From Collimonas sp. PA-H2 (GTDB lineage Bacteria; Pseudomonadota; Gammaproteobacteria; Burkholderiales; Burkholderiaceae_D), in the NCBI RefSeq assembly GCF_002564105.1, contig NZ_PDBX01000001.1, positions 4,402,001 to 4,466,000 of the forward strand: 64,000 nucleotides of DNA, in the 5' to 3' direction. The notes beneath the pieces were generated by a model. That model saw only the letters and a list, made by a program, of their open reading frames with translations. It did no database searches and was not told the DNA's origin. Made by a program: the position numbers and the translations under genes. Below, in pieces: positions 26,541-35,506 of this stretch (within the stretch, counting starts at the first letter, position 1; each line of letters begins with the position of its first letter).

Positions 26541-27841
26541 TGACTAAGGCCCGATATCTTCGCAACGCCCTGGCCGGCCTGGCGCTGCCGCTGCTGGCGG
26601 CGACCTTGCTGTCCGCCTGCGACGGCGGCAGCTCGGCTGCGGCGTCCGCCCAGGCCACCGGCCAGGCCGCTGACCAAAACCCGGTGAAACCCGGCAGCGC
26701 TGACCAGATCGCCCTTGGCCGCTACCTGACCAAGGCTGCCGATTGCGCCGCCTGCCACACTACGGCCAGCGGCGCGCCTTTCGCCGGCGGCGTCGAGCTG
26801 GCTTCGCCGTTCGGCAAGTTCTACGGCTCCAACATCACGCCGGACAAGGAGCACGGCATCGGCAAATGGAGCGCCGATCAGTTCTACAAGGCGCTGCACG
26901 ATGGCGTCACGCCGGACAAGCACTTGTATCCGGCCATGCCTTATACCTCCTACCGCTCGCTGACGCGGGCCGACAGCGACGCGATCTATGCCTACCTGAT
27001 GCAGCAAAAGCCGGTGGCTGTTCCGACCCGTGCTCCCGACTTGAAATTCCCGTACAACATGCGCTTCGGCATGATGTTCTGGAACGTGCCTTTCCTCAGG
27101 GACCAGCTGGCTGATGCGTCTACCGGCAAGTCGGCCATGTGGCTGCGTGGCCAGTACCTGAGCAACGCCCTGGGACACTGCGCAGAGTGCCACACGCCGC
27201 GCGGCGCCTTCGGCCAGCTGGATCTGTCGAAATCGCTGGGCGGTTCCGCGCTCGGCCGTGTCGCCGCTCCGAACATCACGCCGGCCGGTCTGGCGGCGGT
27301 GGGCTGGACCGCGGCGGACTTGCAGACCTTCTTCGCTACCGGCATCGCACCCCAGGGTTCGGCTTATGGCGAAATGTTCCCAGTGGTGCATCTGAGTACG
27401 CAGTACCTGAGCAAGGATGACCTCGCCGCGGTGACGACTTATCTGATGGGCGACCAGCCCTTGCCGCCGGCGCCGGTCAAAGCCATCAGCGCGGACGCCA
27501 TGGAACTGGATGCAGGCAAGCGCCTGTACACCGCGGTGTGCGCCGGCTGCCATGGTTTCCAGGGCGATGGCAAGCCGCACGTGGCGGTGGCGATGAAAGG
27601 CAATTCGACGGTGCGCAACGCCGATCCGCATAACCTGATCGTCGCCATGCTGGATGGCATTGAAGCGCAGAAATTCCCTGGCACCGAGAGTCTGCAGGAC
27701 ATGCCGGGATTTGCCGGCCAGCTGAACGACAAGGAACTGGCGCAGCTGTCCAATTTCCTGCGCGCGACCTGGGGCGGCCAGCCGGGCAGCATCACTGCCG
27801 ATCAAGTCAAGGCGTTAAGACTGACGACGGCCGCGCATTAA
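26540..27841 (+). CDS. Triheme cytochrome c, membrane-anchored lipoprotein
   Basis: A 433-residue cytochrome like those of alcohol and gluconate dehydrogenases. Three heme sites are present: CAACH near residue 69, CAECH near 214 and CAGCH near 335. The signal peptide ends in a lipobox (LLSAC), followed by a low-complexity Ala/Gly/Ser stretch. The ATG shares a base with the stop of the 2Fe-2S gene. It should accept electrons from the hydroxylase and pass them to quinone or an oxidase. Confidence 0.93.
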   Translation: MTKARYLRNALAGLALPLLAATLLSACDGGSSAAASAQATGQAADQNPVKPGSADQIALGRYLTKAADCAACHTTASGAPFAGGVELASPFGKFYGSNITPDKEHGIGKWSADQFYKALHDGVTPDKHLYPAMPYTSYRSLTRADSDAIYAYLMQQKPVAVPTRAPDLKFPYNMRFGMMFWNVPFLRDQLADASTGKSAMWLRGQYLSNALGHCAECHTPRGAFGQLDLSKSLGGSALGRVAAPNITPAGLAAVGWTAADLQTFFATGIAPQGSAYGEMFPVVHLSTQYLSKDDLAAVTTYLMGDQPLPPAPVKAISADAMELDAGKRLYTAVCAGCHGFQGDGKPHVAVAMKGNSTVRNADPHNLIVAMLDGIEAQKFPGTESLQDMPGFAGQLNDKELAQLSNFLRATWGGQPGSITADQVKALRLTTAAH

Positions 27842-27845
27842 GCGG

Positions 27846-27872
27846 GGTGGGTGGGCGCGGGTGCCCGCTCTA
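27846..27872. repeat. Possible degenerate single REP of the GTAG type
   Basis: Read on the minus strand the stretch begins GTAGAGCGGGCACCCGCGCC, a GTAG head plus an imperfect GGGCAC/GCGCCC hairpin. It resembles the units at 15142-15263 but lacks a partner. It could be chance in GC-rich DNA. Confidence 0.3.
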
Positions 27873-27895
27873 CGGCCATCGCCGCCAGCAATTCG

Positions 27896-27931
27896 ACAGG
27901 ATCCATCGCGCAAGCGGTCGATCCTGTTTTT
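27896..27931 (+). terminator. Rho-independent terminator after the cytochrome gene
   Basis: ACAGGATC (27896-27903) pairs with GATCCTGT (27920-27927), with a 16-base loop and then TTTTT. It separates the three structural genes of the molybdenum hydroxylase from xdhC, which starts 40 bases on. Confidence 0.6.
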
Positions 27932-27970
27932 CATTACACTGGTGAGAATTGAAAGAGGAAACAAGCGAGC

Positions 27971-28972
27971 ATGAATGCAGTCGACTATCAAGTATTGAAG
28001 AGCGCCGCCGCCTGGCTGCAGCAGGGTAAGCGGGTCGCCATGGTGACGGTGGTGCGCAACTGGGGCTCGGCGCCGCGGCCGCTAGGTTCGCTGTTCGCGA
28101 TTACCGATGCCGGCGATTTTACCGGCTCGGTTTCCGGCGGCTGCATCGAAGACGACCTGATGCAGCGCTTCGCCGCCGCCTTCCCGGAAAAAATCGAACT
28201 GGTCCGTTATGGCATCAGCGCCGAGCAGATGCGCCGTTTCGGCCTGCCTTGCGGCGGTACGCTGGAGCTGGTGATCGAACCGCTCAGCTCGGCCGCCGCG
28301 CTGACGCCTTTGCTGGAGGCCGTCAGCGGTCGCCGGCTGGTGCAGCGCCGGCTCGACATGCGCAGCGGCGTGGCCACTGTCGAAGCCACCGCTGCCGATT
28401 TCGCGCTGCGTTTCGATGAAGAAGAATTGCTGCAGGTCTTCGGGCCGCGCTGGCGCCTGCTGATCATCGGCGCCGGCCAGGTCTCGGAATACCTGGCGCA
28501 AATGGCGCCGGCGCTGGATTTTTCGGTCTACCTGAACGATCCGCGCGAAGAACAGCGCCGCAACTGGCAGGCCGACGACGTCACCTGGCTGGACGGCATG
28601 CCGGACGATGTCGTGCTGGCCTTCAAGCCCGACCGCCGCACCGTCATCGTCACCCTCAGCCATGATCCGAAAGTCGACGACATGGCGCTGATGGAAGCAT
28701 TGAAGACAGATGCTTTCTACATCGGCGCGATCGGCTCGATGGCGAGCACCGAAGCGCGCAAGGAAAGATTGCTGACGCTGGACCTGAGCAGCGAGCAGAT
28801 AGCACGGTTGCATGCGCCTATCGGCCTGCAGATCTGGAGCCGCTCGCCAGCCGAAATTGCAGTGTCGGTGCTGGCCGAACTGGTGCTGTTGCGTAATCGC
28901 GGCAGCGTGGCGGCCTCGCCCTCCAGCTGCGCCATCGGTGGCAATGATGTGCGGATAATTGAGCGGCCCTGA
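27971..28972 (+). CDS. XdhC family protein, molybdenum cofactor insertion/sulfuration factor
   Basis: A 333-residue XdhC/CoxI-like protein. VRNWGSAPRPLGSLFAI and SVSGGCIEDDLM are the N-terminal XdhC motifs, and LLIIGAGQVSEYLAQMAP starts the C-terminal Rossmann-like domain. Members bind the molybdenum cofactor and promote its sulfuration and delivery to xanthine dehydrogenase-family enzymes, here surely the hydroxylase just upstream. A GAGGAAAC-type ribosome site precedes the ATG. Confidence 0.92.
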   Translation: MNAVDYQVLKSAAAWLQQGKRVAMVTVVRNWGSAPRPLGSLFAITDAGDFTGSVSGGCIEDDLMQRFAAAFPEKIELVRYGISAEQMRRFGLPCGGTLELVIEPLSSAAALTPLLEAVSGRRLVQRRLDMRSGVATVEATAADFALRFDEEELLQVFGPRWRLLIIGAGQVSEYLAQMAPALDFSVYLNDPREEQRRNWQADDVTWLDGMPDDVVLAFKPDRRTVIVTLSHDPKVDDMALMEALKTDAFYIGAIGSMASTEARKERLLTLDLSSEQIARLHAPIGLQIWSRSPAEIAVSVLAELVLLRNRGSVAASPSSCAIGGNDVRIIERP

Positions 28973-29027
28973 GCGACGGGGGCAGCCTGATTCCAACTGT
29001 AACGACACGCGCCAAAACAGGACAACC

Positions 29028-29357
29028 ATGAAGATGACTGAGATCCCTTTCGGAACTACCGACTGGGCAAGCGTTGAACGGACCGAACACAAGGGCGAAA
29101 ACGGGATGGCCTACTGGCGCACCCGCCATTTCGGCGAAATACGGGTGCGCATGGTCGAATATACGCAGGGCTACCTGGCCGACCACTGGTGCAGCAAGGG
29201 GCATGTGCTGTTCTGCCTGGAAGGGGAGCTGGAGACGGAACTGGAAGACGGCCGCAAGTTCATGCTGAAGCCGGGAATGAGCTACCAGGTGGCGGATGGC
29301 GCCGAGCCGCACAGGTCGTTTACCGCGGTCGGCGCCAAGCTGTTTGTGGTCGATTAA
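29028..29357 (+). CDS. DHCW motif cupin-fold protein
   Basis: A 109-residue single-domain cupin. LADHWCSKGHVLFCLEGELE contains the D-H-W-C segment that names the family, and LKPGMSYQVADGAEPHRSFT is the second cupin motif with a possible metal-binding His. The biochemical role of the family is not established. The ATG at 29028 has AGGA seven bases upstream; a longer frame from 28959 overlaps xdhC and is not used. It may be read from the xdhC transcript. Confidence 0.8.
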   Translation: MKMTEIPFGTTDWASVERTEHKGENGMAYWRTRHFGEIRVRMVEYTQGYLADHWCSKGHVLFCLEGELETELEDGRKFMLKPGMSYQVADGAEPHRSFTAVGAKLFVVD

Positions 29358-29506
29358 GCCCCGGATATTGCAGTGCACCCTTTACTGTAGCGCCTAAACT
29401 GCTAGTATGAAACTAGACGATCCACAACAAATCGGGACAGCGGTGGCTGGCTTGCCGCCGGTGCCGGAATCGTCAAAAAGCCAGGCGAGCAGACAGGAGT
29501 CCGGCA

Positions 29507-30172
29507 ATGGATTTCATGCTGGAACAGGAGCGGCCGGCCAGGAAACTGGTCGGTTTCAGCATTGTCGTCATGATGCATATCGCGATCGTATATGCACTGG
29601 TGACAGGTCTGGCCCGCAAAGTGGTAGAGGTGATCCAGGAACCGGTGATCACCAAGATCATCGCTGAAATCAAGCCACCGCCACCACCGCCGCTGCCTGA
29701 CAAACCGACGCCGCCGCCGCCGAAATCCACCGCGCCGCCGCCACCGTATGTGCCGCCGCCTGAAGTCAAGGTGGCGCAGCAGCCTCAGGAAAACGTGATT
29801 GCCGCGGTCACCAGTGTCAAGCCGCCGACCAACGAGCTGCCGACGTCTGTCGCCCAGCCGTCTCCTGCGGCGGCAACCACCGCGCCCGCCGGACCGGCGC
29901 ATACCAGCGCGCGCGTGACCGGCAATTGCGAAAAGCCGGAATACCCCAGGACTTCGCTGCGCAATGAAGAAACGGGGACGGTGAACGTGAAACTGATCAT
30001 CGGCGTCGACGGCAGTGTGGTCGACGCTTCGATTGAAAAAAGCAGCGGTTTCAAAGAGCTGGACCGCGCTACCTTGAAAGCCTGGAGCCTTTGCCATTTC
30101 ACGCCTGCGATGGCGGATGGCCAGCCGGTGCAGTCGGCCACCCGCATGCAGTATGTATGGAAAGTGGAATAA
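29507..30172 (+). CDS. TonB family energy-transducing protein
   Basis: A 221-residue TonB-like protein: a cytoplasmic tail, one membrane anchor (FSIVVMMHIAIVYALVTGL), a proline-rich periplasmic spacer near residues 58-90, and a TonB C-terminal domain starting CEKPEYPRTS and ending YVWKVE. No exbB or exbD is adjacent. GGAG lies about eight bases before the ATG. Its C-terminal domain is closely related to that of the lipoprotein at 32236, suggesting local duplication. Confidence 0.9.
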   Translation: MDFMLEQERPARKLVGFSIVVMMHIAIVYALVTGLARKVVEVIQEPVITKIIAEIKPPPPPPLPDKPTPPPPKSTAPPPPYVPPPEVKVAQQPQENVIAAVTSVKPPTNELPTSVAQPSPAAATTAPAGPAHTSARVTGNCEKPEYPRTSLRNEETGTVNVKLIIGVDGSVVDASIEKSSGFKELDRATLKAWSLCHFTPAMADGQPVQSATRMQYVWKVE

Positions 30173-30184
30173 GCCGGCAGGACA

Positions 30185-30211
30185 GGACGGGAAGCATGCG
30201 GCCGCCCGTCC
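30185..30211. terminator. Weak hairpin between convergent tonB-like and purine permease genes
   Basis: GGACGGG and CCCGTCC form a seven-base-pair GC stem around a 13-base loop. There is little U-tract on either strand, so this is a candidate only. Confidence 0.3.
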
Positions 30212-30217
30212 CTGGTC

Positions 30218-31315
30218 TTATTTGTCCGTCGGCAGGCTGTCGCGATATTTGTCCCAGTGATCGCTCAATTCGCGTGTCACGCGACTGCCGACCTTGAAGG
30301 CTGCTTCCAGCGAGGGCAGGTAGGCGGAATAACTGCCCTCATGTTCGCTCGCCAGGCTGGCCGCTGCGCTCCTGCCGGGATACAGCATGGTGTAGTTGCT
30401 GGCGGTGCGCAGCGCTAGTAGACGATTGATATCGGCGCGGCCGGCTTTGCTGAGGAAGGTCAGCGCTTGCGCGGTGCCGGTTTCTTCCATCGCCGAGGTG
30501 GCGAAGCTGCCTTGGCCGCGGGTCCAGTAGTCCACCCATTTCTCCGCCCATGCATTCATCAGTTTGCCGTGCCAGAACGTCTGTCCGGCCAGCTGGTCGC
30601 CCTTGATCACTTTCGGCGGCTGTTGCGCCGCCGGGTAGCCTTTGTAATGGCTGCGCAATTGCCGTAGATCGGCATCGTCCGCCAGCGGCGTGTCCTTGGT
30701 CAGCTGGTAGGCCCAGTTAGTCAGGCCCGGGTTAAGGTGGTACACCGCACCTTCATTATCGGCGGGTACCGGCTGCTGGAAAGGTTGGGCCGAGCGCAGA
30801 GGGATTTTGCCGGTGGACCAGCCCTTGGGAATTTCGCGGGCGTCGATCTCATGCGACAAGTCGCCGTCCACCAGCCATTCAGCCCAGGCGGCGGAACCGG
30901 CGGACATGCTGTCGGGATTGGCGCCGGCGATGCCTGCCACCAGCCAGTAAGCCTTGCTCAGGTCGAAGCGCGGATCCATGCCGAGCGCCATGATGCTGGC
31001 CGATGAACGCGCCGTGCCGATGCCGGTGACGATGCCCAGCACACCTTGCTCCGGGTTGTAGCGCAGATTGCGGTAGCCCTGCGGGAAGGCAATTGTTTGC
31101 GGCAGCGGCAGGCGTTCCACCCAGGCCTGGAATTCGCCGGGCTTATCGCCGCTGTCTTCGCCGATTTCAAACATCGCCACCACCACGACCTTGATCGGGA
31201 TCGGCGCCGTCGACGCTGCCGCTGGCGATACCGGCGGCGTCTACGTTGCCGCCTGCGACTGCGAGGCAAGGCCGCTGATAGCCAGGGCGAGAGCGAGGAG
31301 TTGGAAGCGGTTCAT
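30218..31315 (-). pseudogene. Purine nucleoside permease (NUP family), interrupted by an in-frame amber codon
   Basis: From the ATG at 31315 the frame encodes a clear Sec signal peptide (core LLALALAISGLAS) of 24 residues, then TAG at 31241-31243. The same frame continues without shift through a spacer and the NUP domain (IKVVVVAMFEIGED, GVLGIVTGIGTARSSAS, ETGTAQALTFL) to the stop at 30218. NUP proteins are periplasmic nucleoside-binding proteins. Without the signal peptide an internal start at 31186 would leave the protein in the cytoplasm. A single recent nonsense change, or a sequencing error, is the simplest reading. Confidence 0.8.
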
Positions 31316-31609
31316 CAGGAAAACCTTTATATGAGGCAGAAAGCGCGGTGGATGGGCAGGGCGCGCATCTCAGTACGGAATTTTATTTTTTTATCATGAT
31401 TCTGAGGCGATGTCGCTGCGGCTGGATCTCCATTTGTGCGCGGTTTATCGACGTCTTTCAAGCCTTGGTATTTCTGGGCGTTTTCGCCAATACCACAGTT
31501 ACAAAAATGAATGTAATTCAATGTTCGTATTCGCAATGTTGGTAAGTATAATTGCCCCGCAGTATTTATCCCAGCAACCACCGCCAGCCAAAGACCAAGG
31601 AAAACTGTC

Positions 31610-32239
31610 ATGCCATTTCTCCCCCTGAATAGGGACCTGGAACGATTGTGCCGTCAAGCCAGCCTGATGTGCGTCATGAGCCTCAGCCTGTTAGCCACCG
31701 GCTGCATATCGCTCAAGCAATACGTCGATCCGACCCTGCCCAAAGTCACGGTTGCAGACTTGAAGCAGCCTGAAACGAGGCAGAGCGTCCAGTTATTCCT
31801 TGAATACCAGAACAATGGGGTCATCAATCCGCAAGCGGCGGACAGCGTGCGGCCTATCATCCTGGCTACCCTGAAAAAATCCAATCTGTTCAGCGACGTC
31901 GTGATGGCGCCAGCCAGCGCCGACCGCAAGCTGTTCATTACCATTAATAATTTCCCGGTCACCAAGAATGCCAACGGCAAGGCTTTCATGACAGGCTTCA
32001 CTTTTGGCCTGGCAGGCACCATGATCACCGATGGCTTCCAGATGAATGCTGCTTATGACGTTCCCGGCCAGGCTGAAGTAAAGCATAGCTACCGGCACGC
32101 CTTGTATTCGACCATCGGCAATGCCGACGGCCCGGCCAATCTGGCGCCAGTAGCCAAGGACGAAGCTATTCCGCTCATCATGAACGGCATGGTATTGAAT
32201 CTGTTGAATGACATGAGCCGCGCAGGAGAATTAAATTGA
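31610..32239 (+). CDS. Uncharacterised lipoprotein
   Basis: A 209-residue protein with a signal peptide ending in the lipobox LLATGC, so probably attached to the outer membrane. No family could be named. The mature part has a CsgG/GNA1162-like flavour (LFLEYQNNGVINPQAADSVRPIILATLKKSNLFSDV) and a glycine-rich AFMTGFTFGLAGTMIT segment, possibly membrane-associated. AAGGA precedes the ATG. Its stop is shared with the TTGA start of the next lipoprotein gene, indicating coupled translation and a joint role. Confidence 0.8.
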   Translation: MPFLPLNRDLERLCRQASLMCVMSLSLLATGCISLKQYVDPTLPKVTVADLKQPETRQSVQLFLEYQNNGVINPQAADSVRPIILATLKKSNLFSDVVMAPASADRKLFITINNFPVTKNANGKAFMTGFTFGLAGTMITDGFQMNAAYDVPGQAEVKHSYRHALYSTIGNADGPANLAPVAKDEAIPLIMNGMVLNLLNDMSRAGELN

Positions 32240-33348
32240 ACGCAATAATCAACTCATCCTCAACCATGACCCTGGTGCGTCGTCTGGCCATGACCGGCAT
32301 CGGCGCCGTGCTGCTGGCGCTGACCGGCTGCGCCGCGGTGGCGCCAAACTACCAGCCTACCAATGACAACGTGCGCACGTTGCAGGCTCTCCCGGGCGGC
32401 AAGGTTGCCGTGGGCCAGTTCACGGCCAAGGACAAGTCGCTGGAAAGCCTGAGCATACGTGCCGGCTCTTACAACTCGCCTTACAACGGTTCCTACGCCG
32501 AATACCTGAAGGCCGCGTTGCGCGCCGAGCTGGAAGGATCCGGCAAGTTTGACGCGGCATCCCCGGTAGTCGTTACCGGACAGCTGCTGGAAAATTCGCT
32601 TGACGGCGCATCGTTTACTACCGGCACCGCCAAAATCAGCGCGCGTTTCGTCGTCACGCAAAGCGGCGCCAAGACCTTCGACAAGGTTGTGGCAGGCGCT
32701 AGCCAATGGGAGTCTTCCGTTATCGGAATGGTTGCGATCCCGGCGGCGCGCGCCAACTATATCGACACGATCAGGAAGCTGCTGGCAAACCTGTTTGCCG
32801 ACAGAGATTTCCAGACAGCGCTGCGCGCCGGCAGCGGCATCCCCAGTGCGGTCAATCCACCAGTTGTCACAGCTGTGACCAATGTACGTTTTACCGGGGC
32901 GGCTGCCCAGCCGAACGTGATCCCGGCCGTGGCTAGCCGCAGCGTTGCTGCTCCCGCGGCAGTTGCCGGCGTCGCGCTCAACTCTCAGCTCAACTCTCAG
33001 CCGAACTTGCAGCCGAACAGTTGCCAGGCGCCTGATTATCCGAGAAGCTCGCGGCAAAATGAAGAGCAGGGTGTCGTCGGCGCCAAGCTGACTGTCGGCA
33101 GCAACGGCCATGTGCTGGATATTGTTCTTGAAAAGAGCAGCGGTTTCACGGCTCTGGACAAGGCCGCGATGCAAGCCTGGGCGCTGTGCCAATTCGTACC
33201 GGCCATGCGCGACGGTGCGCCGGTGCAGTCCGAGACGAGAATGCAATATGTCTGGAAACTGGACGGTGTAGCGCTGCAGCAGCAACCTGCGGCAGCGCCA
33301 GTCAGCAAGGCAGCCTCAACCTCAGCCTCAGCCGAGACCTGGAACTAA
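32236..33348 (+). CDS. Lipoprotein with a C-terminal TonB domain
   Basis: A 370-residue protein. It starts at TTG 32236, with AGGAG seven bases upstream and the previous stop overlapped. A lipobox LLALTGC is followed by an N-terminal domain of about 170 residues (GKVAVGQFTAKDKSLESLSI and the following region). A low-complexity linker with repeated LNSQ/LNSQP/LQPN units follows. The last 90 residues are a TonB C-terminal domain beginning CQAPDYPRSSRQ and ending YVWKLD. TonB domains normally hang from an inner-membrane anchor; here the anchor would be a lipid, probably in the outer membrane. The tail after residue 345 is Ala/Ser-rich. Confidence 0.82.
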   Translation: MNAIINSSSTMTLVRRLAMTGIGAVLLALTGCAAVAPNYQPTNDNVRTLQALPGGKVAVGQFTAKDKSLESLSIRAGSYNSPYNGSYAEYLKAALRAELEGSGKFDAASPVVVTGQLLENSLDGASFTTGTAKISARFVVTQSGAKTFDKVVAGASQWESSVIGMVAIPAARANYIDTIRKLLANLFADRDFQTALRAGSGIPSAVNPPVVTAVTNVRFTGAAAQPNVIPAVASRSVAAPAAVAGVALNSQLNSQPNLQPNSCQAPDYPRSSRQNEEQGVVGAKLTVGSNGHVLDIVLEKSSGFTALDKAAMQAWALCQFVPAMRDGAPVQSETRMQYVWKLDGVALQQQPAAAPVSKAASTSASAETWN

Positions 33349-33362
33349 AAGCAAGCATTGCA

Positions 33363-33402
33363 GGCTGCCGGTAAGATCTATTCCTCGATCTTGCCGGCAG
33401 CC
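33363..33402. terminator. Long hairpin between convergent lipoprotein and TAXI genes
   Basis: GGCTGCCGGTAAGATC (33363-33378) and GATCTTGCCGGCAGCC (33387-33402) form a 16-base-pair stem with one wobble and an eight-base loop. It overlaps the 3' end of the TAXI gene. U-tracts are poor, so it may act as an RNA-stabilising or bidirectional stop structure. Confidence 0.45.
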
Positions 33403-34721
33403 CGGGAAATCCTGTCGCGCACTACGCGGATCGCCTGCTTGAGCGTGTACACATCCTGGAAATAACGCTGCGGAATCCGGATCTGGCTGGCGTTGGCGTC
33501 AATGTTTTCAATATCCTCGCGCCACTGCGCAATCTGTTCCGGACTTGGCTGCCCGTTCTGCCATATCTCATCCTCCAGCGATTTGATCTCCCGATACCAC
33601 ACCACCAGCCGGTTTTTCATGCGCGCTTCCACCATGCGCGGCAAAGCCTGCAGCAGGCCGAACAGCAAGGCCATGAAGGGCAGCAGGATCAGCAGGCGAC
33701 GCTCGATGAAGCTGGCCAGCCAGAACGGCAGGTAGCGCTGCAGGAAAGGGCGGCCGGATTTGAAGTAGCGCGTGCTCTCATCCGAGATGGGAAAATCATC
33801 GGTGTTCAGGTTGGGAAAGACGCCGCGCGGCGTGAAATAGTCTTCGCGCGCATGCGCGGCATTGGCTGCTTCCAGCAGCAGGTAAGCCAGCGCCGGGTGC
33901 AGCGTGTCCTTGGAGACCAGCAGCGCGGTCGCCGCCAGCATGGTGACATCGGCTTGCGGCAGGTCGTTGACGACGCTGGTCGAGGCGCGCGGGAAGATGA
34001 TCTTGGAAAGCGAAGGAAATTTCAGCACCAGCGCATCGGCCTGGGCAAAGCTCATCAGCTTGAGGTCGCTGTTGAGCAGCATCTGCTGCATGGGTGCATC
34101 CGGCCGGCCGATGAAGAAGGCGGCGTCCAGCTGGCCGCTTTCCAGGCTTTGATAAGCCTTGTAGGCATCCATTTCCTGCAGGCTGGTGTTGTCGGCGCTG
34201 ATGCCGCTGTGGCCAAGCAGCACGCGCGAAACCGTCAGCAGGCCGCTGCCGGGAACGCCGATCGAAATCCGCTTGCCGCGCAGCTGCGCCAGCCGGTTGA
34301 CGACAACATCACCACGATAGAAGACCCAGATCGGCTCGTACGACACGGCGGCGATGGTTTGCAGCTGGTCTTCGGGTGACGGTGTGGTGGTGCCGGACTG
34401 GATGAAGCCGACTTCGTATTCGCTGTCGGGATCCGTCAGCCGCTGATAGTTTTCCACCGAACCGGAAGAGCTGCGGATATCCAGGGTGATGCCCTCGCGC
34501 TTCAGCAGCGGCGCGTAGCGTTCGGCGAAACCGGCGTAGATGCCTTTGTCGGCGCCGGTGGTGATGACGATGGTGCGTTGGATCGCCGGCTTGAGGACGA
34601 CTGCCAGGCCCCAGCCCAGCAAGGCCAGCAAGACGATCCCGCCGAAGATCAGAAAGCGCAGCCGGCGCGCCGTCATGGGCGGTTTGTGGATGCGGTGCAG
34701 CGCTGGATTGTGTCTCGGCAT
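33378..34721 (-). CDS. TAXI family TRAP transporter solute-binding protein, membrane-anchored
   Basis: A 447-residue protein of the TAXI group. An N-terminal membrane segment (FLIFGGIVLLALLGWGLAVVL) precedes the binding domain, with TTGADKGIYAGFAERYAPLL and RISIGVPGSGLLTVSRVLL as characteristic parts. Unusually for a binding protein there is a second membrane segment (LLILLPFMALLFGLLQ, near residue 345) and a charged cytoplasmic tail of about 90 residues. No TRAP membrane components are nearby. The ATG at 34721 is taken; 34676 is possible. Confidence 0.85.
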   Translation of the reverse strand: MPRHNPALHRIHKPPMTARRLRFLIFGGIVLLALLGWGLAVVLKPAIQRTIVITTGADKGIYAGFAERYAPLLKREGITLDIRSSSGSVENYQRLTDPDSEYEVGFIQSGTTTPSPEDQLQTIAAVSYEPIWVFYRGDVVVNRLAQLRGKRISIGVPGSGLLTVSRVLLGHSGISADNTSLQEMDAYKAYQSLESGQLDAAFFIGRPDAPMQQMLLNSDLKLMSFAQADALVLKFPSLSKIIFPRASTSVVNDLPQADVTMLAATALLVSKDTLHPALAYLLLEAANAAHAREDYFTPRGVFPNLNTDDFPISDESTRYFKSGRPFLQRYLPFWLASFIERRLLILLPFMALLFGLLQALPRMVEARMKNRLVVWYREIKSLEDEIWQNGQPSPEQIAQWREDIENIDANASQIRIPQRYFQDVYTLKQAIRVVRDRISRAAGKIEE

Positions 34722-34797
34722 GGGCTATGGAAAGCGCTTGGTTGGGCAACTCGGAAACCAGACTGCAGCTTGGGACCCGGTCAGGGCTCCCGCGCGA

Positions 34798-35142
34798 TTA
34801 CACTTTTTTTACAAACTCCGATTTCAGACTCATGGCGCCGAAGCCGTCGATCTTGCAGTCGATGTCGTGATCGCTGTCGACCAGGCGGATGTTCTTGACC
34901 TTGGTGCCGACTTTGACCACGCCGCCCGAGCCTTTCAGTTTCAGGTCCTTGATGACGGTGACGGTATCGCCGTCCTGCAGGATATTGCCGACCGCATCGC
35001 GGTAAACCTTGGCGCTGTCGCCGGCGGCATCGGCAGCAGCCTGCTGCGGCCACTCATGGGCGCATTCCGGGCAGATATAGAGGCCGCTGTCTTCATAGGT
35101 GAATTCGGAGCTGCATTTGGGGCAGGCTGGCAGAGTGCTCAT
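34798..35142 (-). CDS. yjdM: Zinc ribbon protein YjdM (PhnA family)
   Basis: A 114-residue protein. The N-terminal zinc ribbon uses CPKC and CPEC, and the C-terminal beta-barrel domain runs [15 protein letters not shown] to [10 protein letters not shown]. The family was once linked to alkylphosphonate use, but its true function is not established. Start at [10 protein letters not shown] (35142); an upstream in-frame codon at 35193 has no ribosome site. It stands alone, followed by the TAXI gene. Confidence 0.92.
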   Translation of the reverse strand: MSTLPACPKCSSEFTYEDSGLYICPECAHEWPQQAAADAAGDSAKVYRDAVGNILQDGDTVTVIKDLKLKGSGGVVKVGTKVKNIRLVDSDHDIDCKIDGFGAMSLKSEFVKKV

Positions 35143-35332
35143 GATCTTGTCTTTCGGGGTAAGGCTGGCGCCGTAAAAGCCGACAGTATACAACCTGCCG
35201 CGGCACTTGCCGGCTTTTGTGCCCGCAGCCGTGCTTACCGGCAGTATCGCGGAAAACCCCGCTGGCTGCAGCCCCTGCTTAAGCGCCCGCCGCTAGGGTA
35301 GCGTCAGCTATTGGCGGCATCGCAGCAGCTCC

Positions 35333-35408
35333 GTCATCCCCGCGAACGCGGGGATCCACATTGCTGAGTAGGGTGCTGAATATGGATTCCCGCGTTCGCG
35401 GGAATGAC
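35333..35408. repeat. REPIN-like element, copy 2 (76 bp)
   Basis: Arms begin GTCATCCCCGCGAACGCGGG on the plus strand and GTCATTCCCGCGAACGCGGG on the minus strand. Length and arm sequence match copy 1 at 8263-8338; the inner spacer is partly conserved (GAATATGGATTC-type). It marks the edge of the gene-poor accessory region. Confidence 0.8.
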
Positions 35409-35506
35409 GTCGCGGAAGTTATTCGCATCTTAACTAAACGGCATCAGGACTGGAGCTGGCACGTTTGGTCAGGTGGATATTCGGGATATCCGCGCCGACT
35501 TGCGTC

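Noticed and set aside
29407..29667. An 86-codon frame before and into the TonB gene
   Set aside because: Overlaps the real TonB start out of frame, with no ribosome site or family match.
31241..31243. Pyrrolysine or programmed readthrough at the amber codon
   Set aside because: Pyrrolysine decoding is not known from this bacterial group and no structure suggesting readthrough follows; mutation is simpler.
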